Notes under the pieces: model-generated
What the model saw: the letters and a program-made list of their open reading frames with translations, nothing else
Told to the model about the DNA's origin: nothing
Database searches by the model: none
Translations under genes and position numbers: made by a program
Source of the DNA: Blautia luti
GTDB lineage: Bacteria > Bacillota > Clostridia > Lachnospirales > Lachnospiraceae
DNA: 64,000 nt
Assembly: GCF_033096465.1 (NCBI RefSeq)
Contig: NZ_AP028156.1
Location: 367,501 to 431,500 of the forward strand
Direction of reading: 5' to 3'
Part shown: positions 42,166 through 52,500 of the stretch, in pieces
Layout of the letters: every line of letters begins with the position of its first letter
How positions within the stretch are numbered: position 1 is the first letter of the stretch

Positions 42166-42783
42166 GTGAAGATTCAGAATGTAGCAGATGCTTCCTTCCG
42201 TAAATACGGAAAAGTTCTGGAAGGGTATGATTTCAGTGCACTTCTTAAAGAGATGAAACACACACCGGTTCCGGATGATGTGGTTTATGTTCCTTCTGTA
42301 GAAGAACTGGAAGCTCTGGATGTAGCCAAAGAATTACAGAACAAAGGATTCGGAGGAATCCCGGTAGAGATTGGATACTGCAACGGACATAATAAGAAGT
42401 TAAATGCAGTAGAATATCACCGCAGCTCAGAGATCAATGTAGCAGTAACAGATCTGGTACTGCTGATCGGAAGCCAGCAGGATATCACAGATGAACTTAC
42501 ATATGACACTTCCAAGATTGAAGCATTCCTTGTACCGGCAGGAACAGGCATTGAGGTATATGCAACCACACTTCATTATGCACCATGCAATGTACAGGAC
42601 GGCGGTTTCCAGTGTGTAGTAGTACTTCCGGCAGGAACCAATACAGATCTCACATTTGAAACAGCAAAGACTGGCGAGGACAGCCTTCTGACAGCGAAGA
42701 ACAAATGGCTCATCGCACATGAAGATGCAGCGATTGAAGGTGCAGTAAACGGACTTCGCGGTGAGAATATTACCATCGACTGA
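42166..42783 (+). CDS. DUF4867-family protein, sugar-module partner
   Basis: The protein is about 205 aa and starts at GTG 42166, nine bases after AAGGAGG. The fold pattern is cupin-like: FRKYGKVLEGYDF at the start, VEIGYCNGHNKKLNAVEYHRSSEINVA with likely metal or ligand His/Glu residues near the centre, and FLVPAGTGIEVYATTLHYAPCNV later. DUF4867 genes, from memory, accompany sugar isomerases in Lachnospiraceae. The ureidoglycolate lyase-like cupin fold suggests binding or mutarotation of a sugar acid or ketose, but that is inference. It lies between the AraC regulator and the isomerase, in the same direction. Confidence 0.8.
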   Translation: MKIQNVADASFRKYGKVLEGYDFSALLKEMKHTPVPDDVVYVPSVEELEALDVAKELQNKGFGGIPVEIGYCNGHNKKLNAVEYHRSSEINVAVTDLVLLIGSQQDITDELTYDTSKIEAFLVPAGTGIEVYATTLHYAPCNVQDGGFQCVVVLPAGTNTDLTFETAKTGEDSLLTAKNKWLIAHEDAAIEGAVNGLRGENITID

Positions 42784-42875
42784 GTCTTTCAGAATCTGCG
42801 TAAGCAGAGTGCCGGAATATAGTAAATGATTAATGAAATCACATAAATACATATCAAAATGGAGGAATTGATACT

Positions 42876-44357
42876 ATGAACAATATACCAGTAGTAAAAC
42901 TTGGATTAATCGCAGTAAGCCGTGACTGTTTCCCGATTCAGCTTTCTGAAAAGAGACGTGCAGCGATCAAAGCAGCTTATCAGGGTGAACTTTACGAATG
43001 TCCTGTAACTGTTGAGAATGAGAAAGACATGGAGAAAGCTCTTGAAGATGTAAACAAAGCAGAGTGTAATGCACTGGTTGTTTTCCTTGGAAACTTCGGA
43101 CCTGAAACTCCTGAAACACTGATCGCAGAAAGATTTGACGGACCTTGCATGTATGTAGCTGCAGCAGAAGGCGACGGCGACATGATCAATGGCAGAGGTG
43201 ATGCTTACTGTGGTATGCTGAACTGCTCATACAACCTGAAAATGCGTCATCTGGAAGCATATATTCCAGAATATCCGGTTGGAACAGCTACAGATATTTC
43301 CCAGATGATTGCTGATTTCGTTCCGATCGCACGTGCAGTTATCGGTGTTCGTAACCTGAAGATCATTACTTTCGGACCACGTCCTCAGGACTTCTTTGCA
43401 TGTAACGCACCGATCAAAGGACTCTATGAACTGGGTGTTGAGATCGAAGAGAACTCAGAACTTGACCTTCTTGTTGCATTCAAAGAGCATGAAAACGATC
43501 CTCGTATCCCGGAAGTTTGCGCAGATATGGCAAAAGAGATGGGCGAAGGCAATTATTATGCAGATCTTAATGTTAAGATGGCACAGTTCGAACTTACTCT
43601 TCTTGACTGGGCAGAAGCTCATAAGGGAGCAAGAAAATACGTTGCATTTGCTGACAAATGCTGGCCTGCATTCCCGTCACAGTTTGGATTTGAGCCTTGC
43701 TATGTAAACAGCCGCCTTGGATCAAGAGGAATTCCGGTAGCCTGTGAGGTTGATATTTACGGAGCACTCAGCGAATATATCGGAATTTGTATTTCCAATG
43801 ATGCAGTTACACTGCTTGACATCAACAACTCTGTTCCACAGTATATCTATGATGAAGATATCAAAGGAAAATATGATTATAAACTTACTGATACATTCAT
43901 GGGATTCCATTGTGGAAATACTCCGGAGTGCAAGATGTGCAAATCCAGAGCAGTTAAATATCAGCTGATCCAGCACAGACTTCTTGAGCCGGAAGGATCT
44001 GAGCCAGACTTCACAAGAGGAACACTTGAAGGCGATATCGCTGCTTCTGATATCACATTCTATCGTTTACAGTGCAACTCTCAGGGTGAACTTGTATCTT
44101 ATGCCGCAGAAGGTGAAATCCTGGATGTACCTACAAGATCATTCGGTGGTATTGGTATTTTCGCTATCAAAGAAATGGGAAGATTCTACCGTCATGTTCT
44201 GATCGAAGGCAACTATCCGCATCACGGAGCTGTTATGTTCGGACATTATGGAAAACTTTTCTATGAAGTACTTAAATTACTTGGAATCGATGTAAATAAG
44301 ATCGGTTACAACCAGCCGGCAGGTGTAAGATACCCGACAGAGAATCCTTGGGGCTAA
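42876..44357 (+). CDS. L-fucose/L-arabinose isomerase-family protein
   Basis: This 493-aa cytoplasmic protein belongs to the FucI-like ketol isomerases. Family segments include KLGLIAVSRDCFPIQLSEKRR at the start, CNALVVFLGNFGPETPE, KIITFGPRPQDFFACNAPIKG, CWPAFPSQFGFEPCYVNSRLGSRGIPVACEVDIYGALSEYI near the active site, split here only by reading, and NYPHHGAVMFGHYG at the end. The Glu and Asp in ACEVDIYGA and the late His are the likely metal ligands. The exact aldose is unclear. With the xylulokinase next door, an aldose-to-ketose-to-phosphate route is likely. Confidence 0.9.
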   Translation: MNNIPVVKLGLIAVSRDCFPIQLSEKRRAAIKAAYQGELYECPVTVENEKDMEKALEDVNKAECNALVVFLGNFGPETPETLIAERFDGPCMYVAAAEGDGDMINGRGDAYCGMLNCSYNLKMRHLEAYIPEYPVGTATDISQMIADFVPIARAVIGVRNLKIITFGPRPQDFFACNAPIKGLYELGVEIEENSELDLLVAFKEHENDPRIPEVCADMAKEMGEGNYYADLNVKMAQFELTLLDWAEAHKGARKYVAFADKCWPAFPSQFGFEPCYVNSRLGSRGIPVACEVDIYGALSEYIGICISNDAVTLLDINNSVPQYIYDEDIKGKYDYKLTDTFMGFHCGNTPECKMCKSRAVKYQLIQHRLLEPEGSEPDFTRGTLEGDIAASDITFYRLQCNSQGELVSYAAEGEILDVPTRSFGGIGIFAIKEMGRFYRHVLIEGNYPHHGAVMFGHYGKLFYEVLKLLGIDVNKIGYNQPAGVRYPTENPWG

Positions 44358-44608
44358 TACTTAGAATTAGCAGAGTGGATTGTGAATATCCCCGGATATG
44401 TACAAATCTGAATAAAGAATAAATAAACTGACACGATTAATCATAGGGCATCCCGGGGTTTTACCCTGGGATGTATTAGATTAGATGAATATGAGAAATT
44501 GAGTCAGTAAGAATTAACAGGTTTTCAATTTATTTGCACAGAAAAGAATCAGGCTGTTTGCTGAAGATAGTATGTGAACAGCAGGATAAAAGAAAAGGAG
44601 TAAGTATT
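44358..44608 (+). other. intergenic region with hairpin
   Basis: CATCCCGGGG and CCCTGGGATG pair around TTTTA (44440-44473) with little T tract. It is probably a partial terminator or an mRNA-stabilising structure between the isomerase and xylulokinase genes. No other gene is seen. Confidence 0.5.
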
Positions 44609-46066
44609 ATGTATTATATCGGTATTGACCTTGGTACTTCCGCTGTAAAACTTCTTCTTATGGAAGAGTCAGGAAAAATCTGCAACATCGTATCCAGAGA
44701 ATATCCATTATATTTCCCGCATCCAGGCTGGTCTGAGCAGAAACCGGAAGACTGGTTTGCACAGAGCATGGAAGGTATGAAGGAACTGACAAAGGATATC
44801 GACAAAACTCAGGTAGCCGGAATCGGTTTCGGCGGCCAGATGCATGGTCTTGTAACACTTGACAAAGACGACAATGTAATTCGTCCTGCAATCCTCTGGA
44901 ATGACGGACGTACAGGTGAAGAGACAGAATACCTGAACACAGTGATCGGAAAAGATAAACTCTCTGAGTACACAGCAAATATCGCTTTCGCAGGCTTCAC
45001 GGCACCGAAGATCCTCTGGATGCAGAAAAATGAGCCGGAGAACTTTAAGAAAGTAGTAAAGATCATGCTGCCAAAGGACTATCTGGCATATCGTTTGTCA
45101 GGTTCTTTCTGTACAGATGTTTCCGATGCTTCCGGTATGCTTCTTCTTGATGTAAAGAATCGCTGCTGGTCAAAAGAAATGCTGGAGATCTGTGGAATCA
45201 CAGAAGAACAGCTTCCAAAACTGTATGAGAGCTGGGAAGTAGTAGGAACTCTGAAACCGGAGCTCGCAAAAGAACTTGGATTCGGTGAAAATGTAAAAGT
45301 TGTTGCAGGTGCAGGTGACAATGCAGCTGCTGCTGTAGGAACTGGTACAGTTGGTGACGGACAGTGTAATATTTCTCTTGGAACATCCGGAACTGTATTT
45401 ATTTCCAGCAGGAAATTTGGTGTGGACGAAAACAATGCACTTCATTCTTTCTGCCATGCAGATGGAAGCTATCATCTGATGGGATGTATGCTCAGTGCAG
45501 CCTCCTGCAACAAATGGTGGGCAGAAGAAATTCTTCACACAAAAGATTTCGCAGCAGAGCAGGCTCCAATCCAGAAACTTGGAGAGAACAATGTATTCTT
45601 CCTTCCATATCTGATGGGAGAGCGTTCTCCACACAACAACCCTGATGCAAGAGGTGTATTCTTTGGAATGTCCATGGACAGCACAAGAGCAGATATGACA
45701 CAGGCTGTTCTGGAAGGTGTTGCATTCGGACTTCGTGATTCCCTGGAAGTTGCAAGAAGCCTTGGAATCAAGATCGAAAGAACCAAGATCTGCGGCGGCG
45801 GAGCTAAGAGTTCACTGTGGAAGAAGATCATTGCAAATGTTATGAACCTGAAAGTTGATGTCCTGGAGAACGAAGAAGGACCATCCATGGGTGGTGCAAT
45901 GCTTGCAGCAGTAGGCTGCGGTGCTTACCCGGACGTAGAAACAATCGGTAAGAAATTTGCCAAGGTTGTAGATACAGTAGAACCAGATCCTGAACTGGTA
46001 GGTAAATATGAAGAAAGATACCAGAAATTCAGAACTCTGTATCCGGCTATGAAACCGTTATTTTAA
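44609..46066 (+). CDS. xylB: xylulokinase (FGGY family)
   Basis: The protein is 485 aa from ATG 44609, with AAAAGGAG eight bases before. It phosphorylates D-xylulose with ATP, feeding the pentose phosphate pathway. FGGY hallmarks are present: the phosphate-1 loop YYIGIDLGTSAVKLLLME, GIGFGGQMHGLV with the substrate residues, AILWNDGRT, and the catalytic Asp in GAGDNAAAAVG. The second phosphate loop NISLGTSGTVF and the adenosine loop KICGGGAKSSLWKKI follow. It shares the direction of the isomerase upstream but has its own leader, so it may be expressed separately. A terminator follows at 46251. Confidence 0.95.
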   Translation: MYYIGIDLGTSAVKLLLMEESGKICNIVSREYPLYFPHPGWSEQKPEDWFAQSMEGMKELTKDIDKTQVAGIGFGGQMHGLVTLDKDDNVIRPAILWNDGRTGEETEYLNTVIGKDKLSEYTANIAFAGFTAPKILWMQKNEPENFKKVVKIMLPKDYLAYRLSGSFCTDVSDASGMLLLDVKNRCWSKEMLEICGITEEQLPKLYESWEVVGTLKPELAKELGFGENVKVVAGAGDNAAAAVGTGTVGDGQCNISLGTSGTVFISSRKFGVDENNALHSFCHADGSYHLMGCMLSAASCNKWWAEEILHTKDFAAEQAPIQKLGENNVFFLPYLMGERSPHNNPDARGVFFGMSMDSTRADMTQAVLEGVAFGLRDSLEVARSLGIKIERTKICGGGAKSSLWKKIIANVMNLKVDVLENEEGPSMGGAMLAAVGCGAYPDVETIGKKFAKVVDTVEPDPELVGKYEERYQKFRTLYPAMKPLF

Positions 46067-46075
46067 CCGAATCAA

Positions 46076-46240
46076 GTAAGTCCCCTGCTTCAATTGCGAA
46101 AAGCAATAAGCAGTGGGTGGGGACTTGCTTGTATCAGGAGGAGTGCAAGCTCCTTCTGATAAACTGCGGAGCAGTTATTCGGTGTAGAGCCGCGTAGCGA
46201 AGCGGATTGCGAATATCCGCTTGACGATATAGAGATGGTA
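46076..46240. repeat. hairpin-rich intergenic element, candidate dispersed repeat
   Basis: AAGTCCCC (46076-46083) pairs with GGGGACTT near 46118-46125 around an inner ATTGC/GCAAT stem. The flanking ACCGAATCAAGTAAG recurs almost unchanged at 36998-37012 (ACCGAATCAGGTAAG), and the closing GAATATCCGCTTGAC recurs near 49341. No frame is coding. I take it as part of a small palindromic repeat, without a defined full unit. Confidence 0.4.
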
Positions 46241-46250
46241 TAAATATAAA

Positions 46251-46286
46251 TGCCGCTGTAGACAAAAAACTACAGCGGTATTTTTG
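46251..46286 (+). terminator. rho-independent terminator downstream of xylB
   Basis: CCGCTGTAG and CTACAGCGG pair around ACAAAAAA, followed by TATTTTTG. Confidence 0.85.
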
Positions 46287-46349
46287 TGCGTAAAACAGCA
46301 CGATAATAAAACCTGTAAAATAGAACATGATTGAAGCAGGGGTACAGCA

Positions 46350-46382
46350 TAAAAACAGGCGGGAAATCTTCCCGCCTGTAAA
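46350..46382 (-). terminator. rho-independent terminator of fhs
   Basis: ACAGGCGGGAA and TTCCCGCCTGT pair around a short loop. On the minus strand it is followed by TTTTTATG. It lies 60 bases after the fhs stop. Confidence 0.85.
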
Positions 46383-46444
46383 ATCATCTGGACATATATC
46401 ATATATAAATATGAATTTTTTGGTTTTGATTGAGTTCTGTAAGC

Positions 46445-48130
46445 TTAGAACAGACCTGTGATCTTACCTGTTTCGTCTACGTCGATTCTCTCAGCAGCCG
46501 GAACTTTCGGCAGACCTGGCATGGTCATGATCTCACCTGTGAGGGCTACGATAAATCCAGCACCAGCAGAAATCTTCAGATTACGTACTGTAACTTCGAA
46601 GTCTGTCGGAGCGCCAAGTTTGGTCTGGTCATCTGTTAAACTGTACTGAGTTTTAGCTACACAGATCGGGCAGTTGCCGAAGCCAAGAGCCTCTAACTGT
46701 TTTGCCTGTTTCTGAGCGTTTGCTGTCAGAACAACTCTCTTACCTCCGTAAACTTTCTGAACGATCTGGTTCAGTTTGTCTTCGATAGAACCTTCCAGTT
46801 CATATGCATAGGAGAAGTCATTTGGTTCTTCAGCAAGACGGATTACTTCTTCCGCAAGTTTGATTCCGCCTTCGCCGCCTTTTGCCCATACTTCAGAAAG
46901 AGCAACATTAACGCCGAGTTCTTTACATTTTGCTTCTACAAGATCAAGCTCTGCTTTTGTATCTGTAGGGAATGCATTGATAGCAACTACACATGGCAGT
47001 TTGTATACATTCTTGATGTTGGATACATGTTTGAGCAGGTTTGGAAGACCTTTCTCAAGTGCTTCCAGGTTCTCGTTGTTGAGGTCAGCTTTTGGAACAC
47101 CGCCGTTGTATTTCAGAGCACGTACTGTAGCTACGATAACAACTGCACTTGGTTTTAAGCCTGCCATACGGCATTTGATGTCGAGGAATTTCTCAGCACC
47201 AAGGTCTGCACCGAAACCAGCCTCTGTGATCGCATAATCAGCAAGTTTCAGAGCCATCTTTGTAGCTGTTACGGAGTTACATCCGTGAGCGATGTTGGCG
47301 AATGGTCCGCCGTGTACGATTGCAGGAACGTGTTCCAGAGTCTGTACAAGGTTTGGTTTCAGGGCATCTTTTAACAGAGCTGTCATAGCACCTTCTGCAT
47401 GAAGGTCACCGGCTGTTACAGGTTTCTGCTCAGAAACTTTACCATATGTATATCCGATGATGATCTTGGATAATCTTTCTTTCAGGTCTTTGATGTCACT
47501 TGCAAGACAGAGAACTGCCATGATCTCAGATGCAACTGTGATGTCGTATCCGTCTTCACGAGGCATACCGTTTGTTCTTCCACCAAGGCCGTCTACTACG
47601 TTACGAAGCTGACGGTCGTTCATATCTACGCATCTCTTCCATGTGATCTTACGTGGGTCGATGTTTAATGCGTTGCCCTGGAAAATATGGTTATCGATCA
47701 TAGCTGCAAGTAAGTTGTTTGCTGCACCAATTGCATGGAAGTCACCTGTGAAGTGAAGGTTGATATCTTCCATAGGAACAACCTGTGCATATCCACCACC
47801 TGCTGCACCACCTTTTACTCCGAATACCGGTCCTAAGGATGGCTCACGAAGAGCTACCATAACGTTCTTGCCAAGTTTCTGCATAGCATCTGCAAGACCT
47901 ACAGTTGTAGTAGTTTTTCCTTCTCCGGCTGGAGTCGGGTTGATAGCTGTCATGAGGATCAGCTTTCCATTGGGTTTATCTGTCTCTCTTAAGAGATTGT
48001 AGTCGATCTTTGCTTTGTATTTTCCGTACTGTTCCAGATATTTGTCATCAATACCTGCTTTCTCCGCAATCTCAGTGATTGGAAGCATTTCGCATTCCTG
48101 TGCGATCTCGATGTCTGATTTGAATCCCAT
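46445..48130 (-). CDS. fhs: formate-tetrahydrofolate ligase
   Basis: This 561-aa cytoplasmic enzyme makes 10-formyl-THF from formate, THF and ATP, for purine synthesis and the Wood-Ljungdahl methyl branch. Family motifs are clear: the ATP loop [21 protein letters not shown], the folate-related [36 protein letters not shown], split here only by reading, and the C-terminal [17 protein letters not shown] start at 48130, nine bases after AAAGGAG; the longer frame runs into the ribosome site. A ZTP riboswitch with terminator precedes it, which fits purine and one-carbon control. Confidence 0.97.
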   Translation of the reverse strand: MGFKSDIEIAQECEMLPITEIAEKAGIDDKYLEQYGKYKAKIDYNLLRETDKPNGKLILMTAINPTPAGEGKTTTTVGLADAMQKLGKNVMVALREPSLGPVFGVKGGAAGGGYAQVVPMEDINLHFTGDFHAIGAANNLLAAMIDNHIFQGNALNIDPRKITWKRCVDMNDRQLRNVVDGLGGRTNGMPREDGYDITVASEIMAVLCLASDIKDLKERLSKIIIGYTYGKVSEQKPVTAGDLHAEGAMTALLKDALKPNLVQTLEHVPAIVHGGPFANIAHGCNSVTATKMALKLADYAITEAGFGADLGAEKFLDIKCRMAGLKPSAVVIVATVRALKYNGGVPKADLNNENLEALEKGLPNLLKHVSNIKNVYKLPCVVAINAFPTDTKAELDLVEAKCKELGVNVALSEVWAKGGEGGIKLAEEVIRLAEEPNDFSYAYELEGSIEDKLNQIVQKVYGGKRVVLTANAQKQAKQLEALGFGNCPICVAKTQYSLTDDQTKLGAPTDFEVTVRNLKISAGAGFIVALTGEIMTMPGLPKVPAAERIDVDETGKITGLF

Positions 48131-48271
48131 AATGTTTTTCTCCTTTCGTCTCCGCATAACATGAAAAACTGTTGCTAATCACTTTACTTTATTCTCAGCA
48201 ACGAAAAAATACTCATCAGAGAAACCGGATCTGACAGTCTGATGAAAAATTTAAAATAAAAGTTCACCAAA

Positions 48272-48308
48272 TAAAAAGGGCAGTATCTGAAAACTTCAAA
48301 TACTGCCC
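48272..48308 (-). terminator. expression-platform terminator of the ZTP riboswitch
   Basis: GGGCAGTA and TACTGCCC pair around a 15-base loop. On the minus strand the hairpin is followed by TTTTTATT. Its first arm is the GGGCAGTA of the riboswitch 3' part, so ligand binding would compete with the terminator. Confidence 0.88.
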
Positions 48309-48388
48309 AGACGGTCGGCATTTACAAACCTCCGACTCCCCGTGGTTTGCATTCCACTCTTTCCGTCAGTACTCGAAGGTTCCTCCAA
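48301..48388 (-). promoter_or_regulatory. ZTP (pfl motif) riboswitch upstream of fhs
   Basis: On the minus strand the sequence has the two conserved parts of the pfl/ZTP aptamer. The 5' part is GAGTACTGACGGAAAGAGTGG, split here only by reading, followed by a variable linker hairpin (AACCACGGGGAGTCGGAGGTT). The 3' part is ATGCCGACCGTCTGGGCA, whose CCG...CTGGGCA end is diagnostic. ZTP signals 10-formyl-THF shortage, and fhs is the classic target. The terminator at 48272-48308 shares the GGGCAGTA arm, so ZTP should switch transcription on. Confidence 0.9.
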
Positions 48389-48443
48389 TTGATGAATACA
48401 ATATAGCATTTTGAGAAAAAAATGTCAAGAAAATCTTGCGAAA

Positions 48444-48563
48444 ATGTCAAAAAAATTAGATAATCTGGATGAAATTTATGCAAATTCAATAATAATGAAG
48501 AACAGAAAAGAAGTTGATGAAATAGTGTCTCGTTTATATAATTATGAGCCTGTTAAAAAATAA
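48444..48563 (+). pseudogene. short frame, possible gene remnant
   Basis: A 39-codon frame (start MSKKLDNLDEIYANS, end EVDEIVSRLYNYEPVKK) has protein-like composition but no ribosome site or recognisable family. It could be a fragment of a lost gene. Around it, 48400-48730 holds no other feature, apart from the promoter region of the next gene. Confidence 0.3.
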
Positions 48564-48732
48564 ACATATTTGTGAATAAAAAAGTTATTTTACAGCATTG
48601 TATTACTGAGAAAGAAGTGAAGAACAGCAGTTTATAAGTTTTTCATAAAAAATTTATGATTATATTAGTTGCCATCTGAAAGAAGTATGATAAAATAAAA
48701 CCACAAAATCCCATGTACAGGAGATTAGGTAA

Positions 48733-49179
48733 ATGAACAGAACCGAATTTCTAACTATTCTGAGAAATCAGCTTGCCGGGCAGATGCAGGAAGGTAAAGC
48801 TGAGGCACACATAAGATATTATGAAGATTATATTCAGTCCCAGGTCAGAAAGGGACGTACAGAAGAGGATGTTCTGGGTGAACTTGGTGATCCCAGACTT
48901 ATTGCGAAAACTCTTATAGAAACAGAAGACAGCCAGCCGCAGGCAGGATACGGGCAGTATTCCAGCTATGGAAGCGGTGTAGAAGAGTCTGTCCAGCCGG
49001 AGAAAAGATGGAAGAAGATCCTGGATCTTTCCACCTGGCAGGGAAAGGCAGTGGTGATCGTAGGCGCGGTCCTTGCCATGATCCTGATCCTGCTGGTTAT
49101 AGGAGCGGTGCTTCCATTCTTTATTGTTCTGACTATCGTTCTTTCAATCCTTTCCTGGATTAAGAAGCGTACTAATTAA
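48733..49179 (+). CDS. DUF1700/HAAS-domain membrane protein
   Basis: This 148-aa protein has an N-terminal HAAS helical domain (about 1-60: MNRTEFLTILRNQLAGQMQ, then RYYEDYIQSQVRKGRTEEDVLGELGDPRLIAKTLI). A Gln/Ser/Tyr-rich linker follows, then two close membrane helices (about 103-125 and 126-143) and a basic tail. HAAS domains occur in small membrane proteins and usually lie beside a PadR regulator; none is adjacent here. An AGGAG ribosome site precedes the ATG. It is followed by a strong hairpin. Confidence 0.88.
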   Translation: MNRTEFLTILRNQLAGQMQEGKAEAHIRYYEDYIQSQVRKGRTEEDVLGELGDPRLIAKTLIETEDSQPQAGYGQYSSYGSGVEESVQPEKRWKKILDLSTWQGKAVVIVGAVLAMILILLVIGAVLPFFIVLTIVLSILSWIKKRTN

Positions 49180-49189
49180 TAAATATCAT

Positions 49190-49225
49190 CATCAGGCTTT
49201 CCTTCTGGAAAGTCTGGTGTCTAAA
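49190..49225 (+). terminator. hairpin after the DUF1700 gene
   Basis: CATCAGGCTTTCC and GGAAAGTCTGGTG pair in 13 positions around TTCT. The T tract is short. The rest of 49226-49500 is AT-rich leader for the surface-protein gene. Confidence 0.65.
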
Positions 49226-49508
49226 ATTTCAATTCTGAAATCTGAAAATCCATTCCTGAAAATTTTTATTTAAGAACTTTTATTCAAAAATCTTTATTCA
49301 AAATTCCTGTTTCAGTTTGACGGGAGTGCAGTATTTATTACGAATATCCGTTTGACTCAAATAGTAATCATTTAGTTTCTGATCTACGAGTCTTTATCCA
49401 TTTTATTCTTTATTCACGCATTTCAAACATATTTTCCCTATTCTCTAATCCTGCCATGAAAGGCAGAAAAATCAAATTTATTAAAAGTCTTAAAGAAAGG
49501 AGTCTATC

Positions 49509-52500
49509 ATGAACAACTCAAAAACATTTCACAGAGGCTCTGTCCTGACAGCATTCTGTCTGGCAGTCCTATTCGCTCTGCAGGCGGTCTGCGCCCTGCT
49601 TCCGGCCTGCATTGTGCGGGCAGCTTCCTCTGATTCTGTAGAAATATGGGACGAGGATAAAAAAGTAGATTACGGATATCGGTTCAGCATGAAATTTCAG
49701 CCGGGAGTCTCAACCTATGAATCCTTTGGATGTGATAACCTGGACAGAGAAGCTTTTTCGGATAATGGAAAAAGTGACCGTGATACCGAATGCGTTCGTG
49801 TAACATCTGACTATAAGCCTGGAAGCGCAGGAATGCGTTACAACAACGTAGGAAAAGATGCCAACGGGAACATTGTAGATGTCCGCATGACACTTCTGGG
49901 AGTAGAGAACGCAGAACCGCGATACGATATGCGTACTCCGGAATCCATTGTTCAGAATCAGGGAGGGCTTACCTTTGCGTGGAAAGATAATGAAGCATAT
50001 CCAATAGTAGGTTTTTCTAAGAACAGCATTGGGGTTTTTATTTATTCTGTGGGATATGCGAAAGTTAATTTCCAGTTTCTGAAACACGGAACGGATGAAC
50101 CGCTGTCTATCAGCGGTCATGGAACTATTCGGGATATTGACGCAGGACAGGGCGTGCGTATTCCGTCAGACAGTGGACTGGATAATGTGTATTTGCTGAA
50201 AGATAATGATTTCCTGACTGTGGACGGAAATTATGTAGTATCACCTGTGACAGCCATAGAGCCGGATGACCCCAGAGGATGGCTGAATCTGTTTTACAAC
50301 ACAGATAATTTCACTGTAGAATTCAGCCATCAGTACAGACTGGACAAATGGGATCAAAGCCGCCAGGATGGGATCGAGAAAGCCGGTTCCCAGAAGAAAT
50401 GGGCAGAAAACATGAAAAAGAAATATCTGGATCCGGATGGAAACAGTTACTGCGCTAATTTCCAGGGGCAGAAAATCTGTAAAGCATATGCATATTTCGA
50501 CTTTACTTCCTATTGTTTCGGAGATGTGGAGATGAAAAAGGCACCGGAGAAACGTGTGGGAGAAGCTGGATGTACCTGGGACCAGGCAGAAGCAGCCGGG
50601 AAAGAACAGCCATTTACAATTAATGACTGTGAAGAATTTCAGTATATGATCCAGGCAGAGACTACTCCGAACAAGCTGAAAACATTTGTGATCAGGGACA
50701 CATTGGAGGATTGTCTTACTATAGATGATGCATCTAAGGTTTCTGTTATCAATGATACAGGTCTGGATGTAACAGGGCTGTTTGACATCGCCGTGGAGGG
50801 ACAGACTATTACCTGCAGTGCGAAACCGGAAAGTCTGGCACCGGAGAGTTTTACTGACAATCAGGTGTATACATTTGCCCTGAGGGTCCATAGAAAGACA
50901 GAATCTGATTTCAATTCGGCAGAGTATCTGCAGCAGGATGGCTGTACACTTCTGATCCCTAACAGTGCGTCCATGACTTATGAACGTACTAATGGAACAG
51001 GTGATACTATGAACACAGATACAGTCTGGGTGAAGGGAATCATCCAGCCGGATCTTCAGGTAGAGAAAAATGTATCCAGATATGAATGGATGACAGGAGA
51101 CATCATCGATTATACAGTAACAGTGACTGAGAAAAAACAGAATGTATGGGCTGCAGATGTAGTGCTCACAGATGAAATACCGGCAGGACTTCAGCTTCTG
51201 GAAGGACAGTACAGTGTACAGACAAGTCCCGGCGCTGCGTCAGCTGTATTGTCTGCAGCAGACAATGGATGGAGAGTGGAATGCCCGGTTCTCAGATATA
51301 ATGAAACGATCACAGTACAGTTCAGATGCCAGGCACTGGAAGAATCTAATGGTCAGGAACTGGAAAATATTGCTACAGCTACAGCAGGAAATATGATCGA
51401 CCCGGAAACAGGAGAACAGCAGTACCGCAGGGATATGGCAGAAGTATGGCCCAACAGTCCGCAGTTTGAGATTAATAAGACTGCAGATAAATATGAATGG
51501 CAGCAGGGCGGTGAAGTTGTCTACCGTATTGTTGTAAATAACACAGAAGCGGGAACCATTGCGAAAGATGTCAATATAACGGATATCGGGCTTCCGGAAG
51601 GTCTGGTGCTGGCAGGAGGAACTGACAGTATAGAAATCCTGGGAGTACAGCAGCAGGTCAATTATCCTGTACCGGATAAGAAGTCTGGTCAGGCATATGA
51701 GATCCGTCCTGTGGAATCACATATGGAAGCGGATGAAAAAGGTTTCAGATTCTACTGCTCTTACCTTCCGTACAGCCAGCCGGTTACGCTGATCTTCCAT
51801 TGTACAGCACAGGAAACTGCCAATGGACATGAAAGTGTGAATGCGGCAGGAGCATCTGCGTCAAATGCTGCAGAACAGGAAGATGATACGGAAGTTTATG
51901 TAAATACCGGATCATTCAGCATTGAGAAGACTGCAGACCATTATGAGTGGCAGGTAGGAGAAAAAGTAGAATATACGGTAAAGGTTGAAAATGTAAATCA
52001 GGGAACCATAGCCAGAAATGTGACTGTATGGGATACACAGATGCCTCAGGGACTTGCCTTGACATCTGAAGACAGTGTATCTGTGGATGGAATCCCACAG
52101 AGCGTGATTCAGTCTGTAGCAGGAACTGAGGATACTCCCAATGAGCTGAATCCGGAATACTATAATGAGACAGAGGAAAAAGAAGTAAGTTATGAACTTC
52201 TTCCGGAAGATGCAGGCTGGAGACTGAATATTTCAGATCTTCCCTCCGGCTGCCCTGTAACGATTACTTTCCATTGTACAGTTACAGAGGAAGTGAATGG
52301 AATGGAAAGTATTAACATTGCCAATGTACAGGCAGAAAATGCACCGGAAACATCCGATGATGCGGAAATTTATGTAAACACTGCAGCTTTGGATATTCAG
52401 AAAAGTTTTCAGAATCCATATCTGGAAAATGGAGACGGACGTGCGGAAAACGAATTCCGGGTGGGAGAACAGATTGATTATCTGGTAACTGTCAATAATC

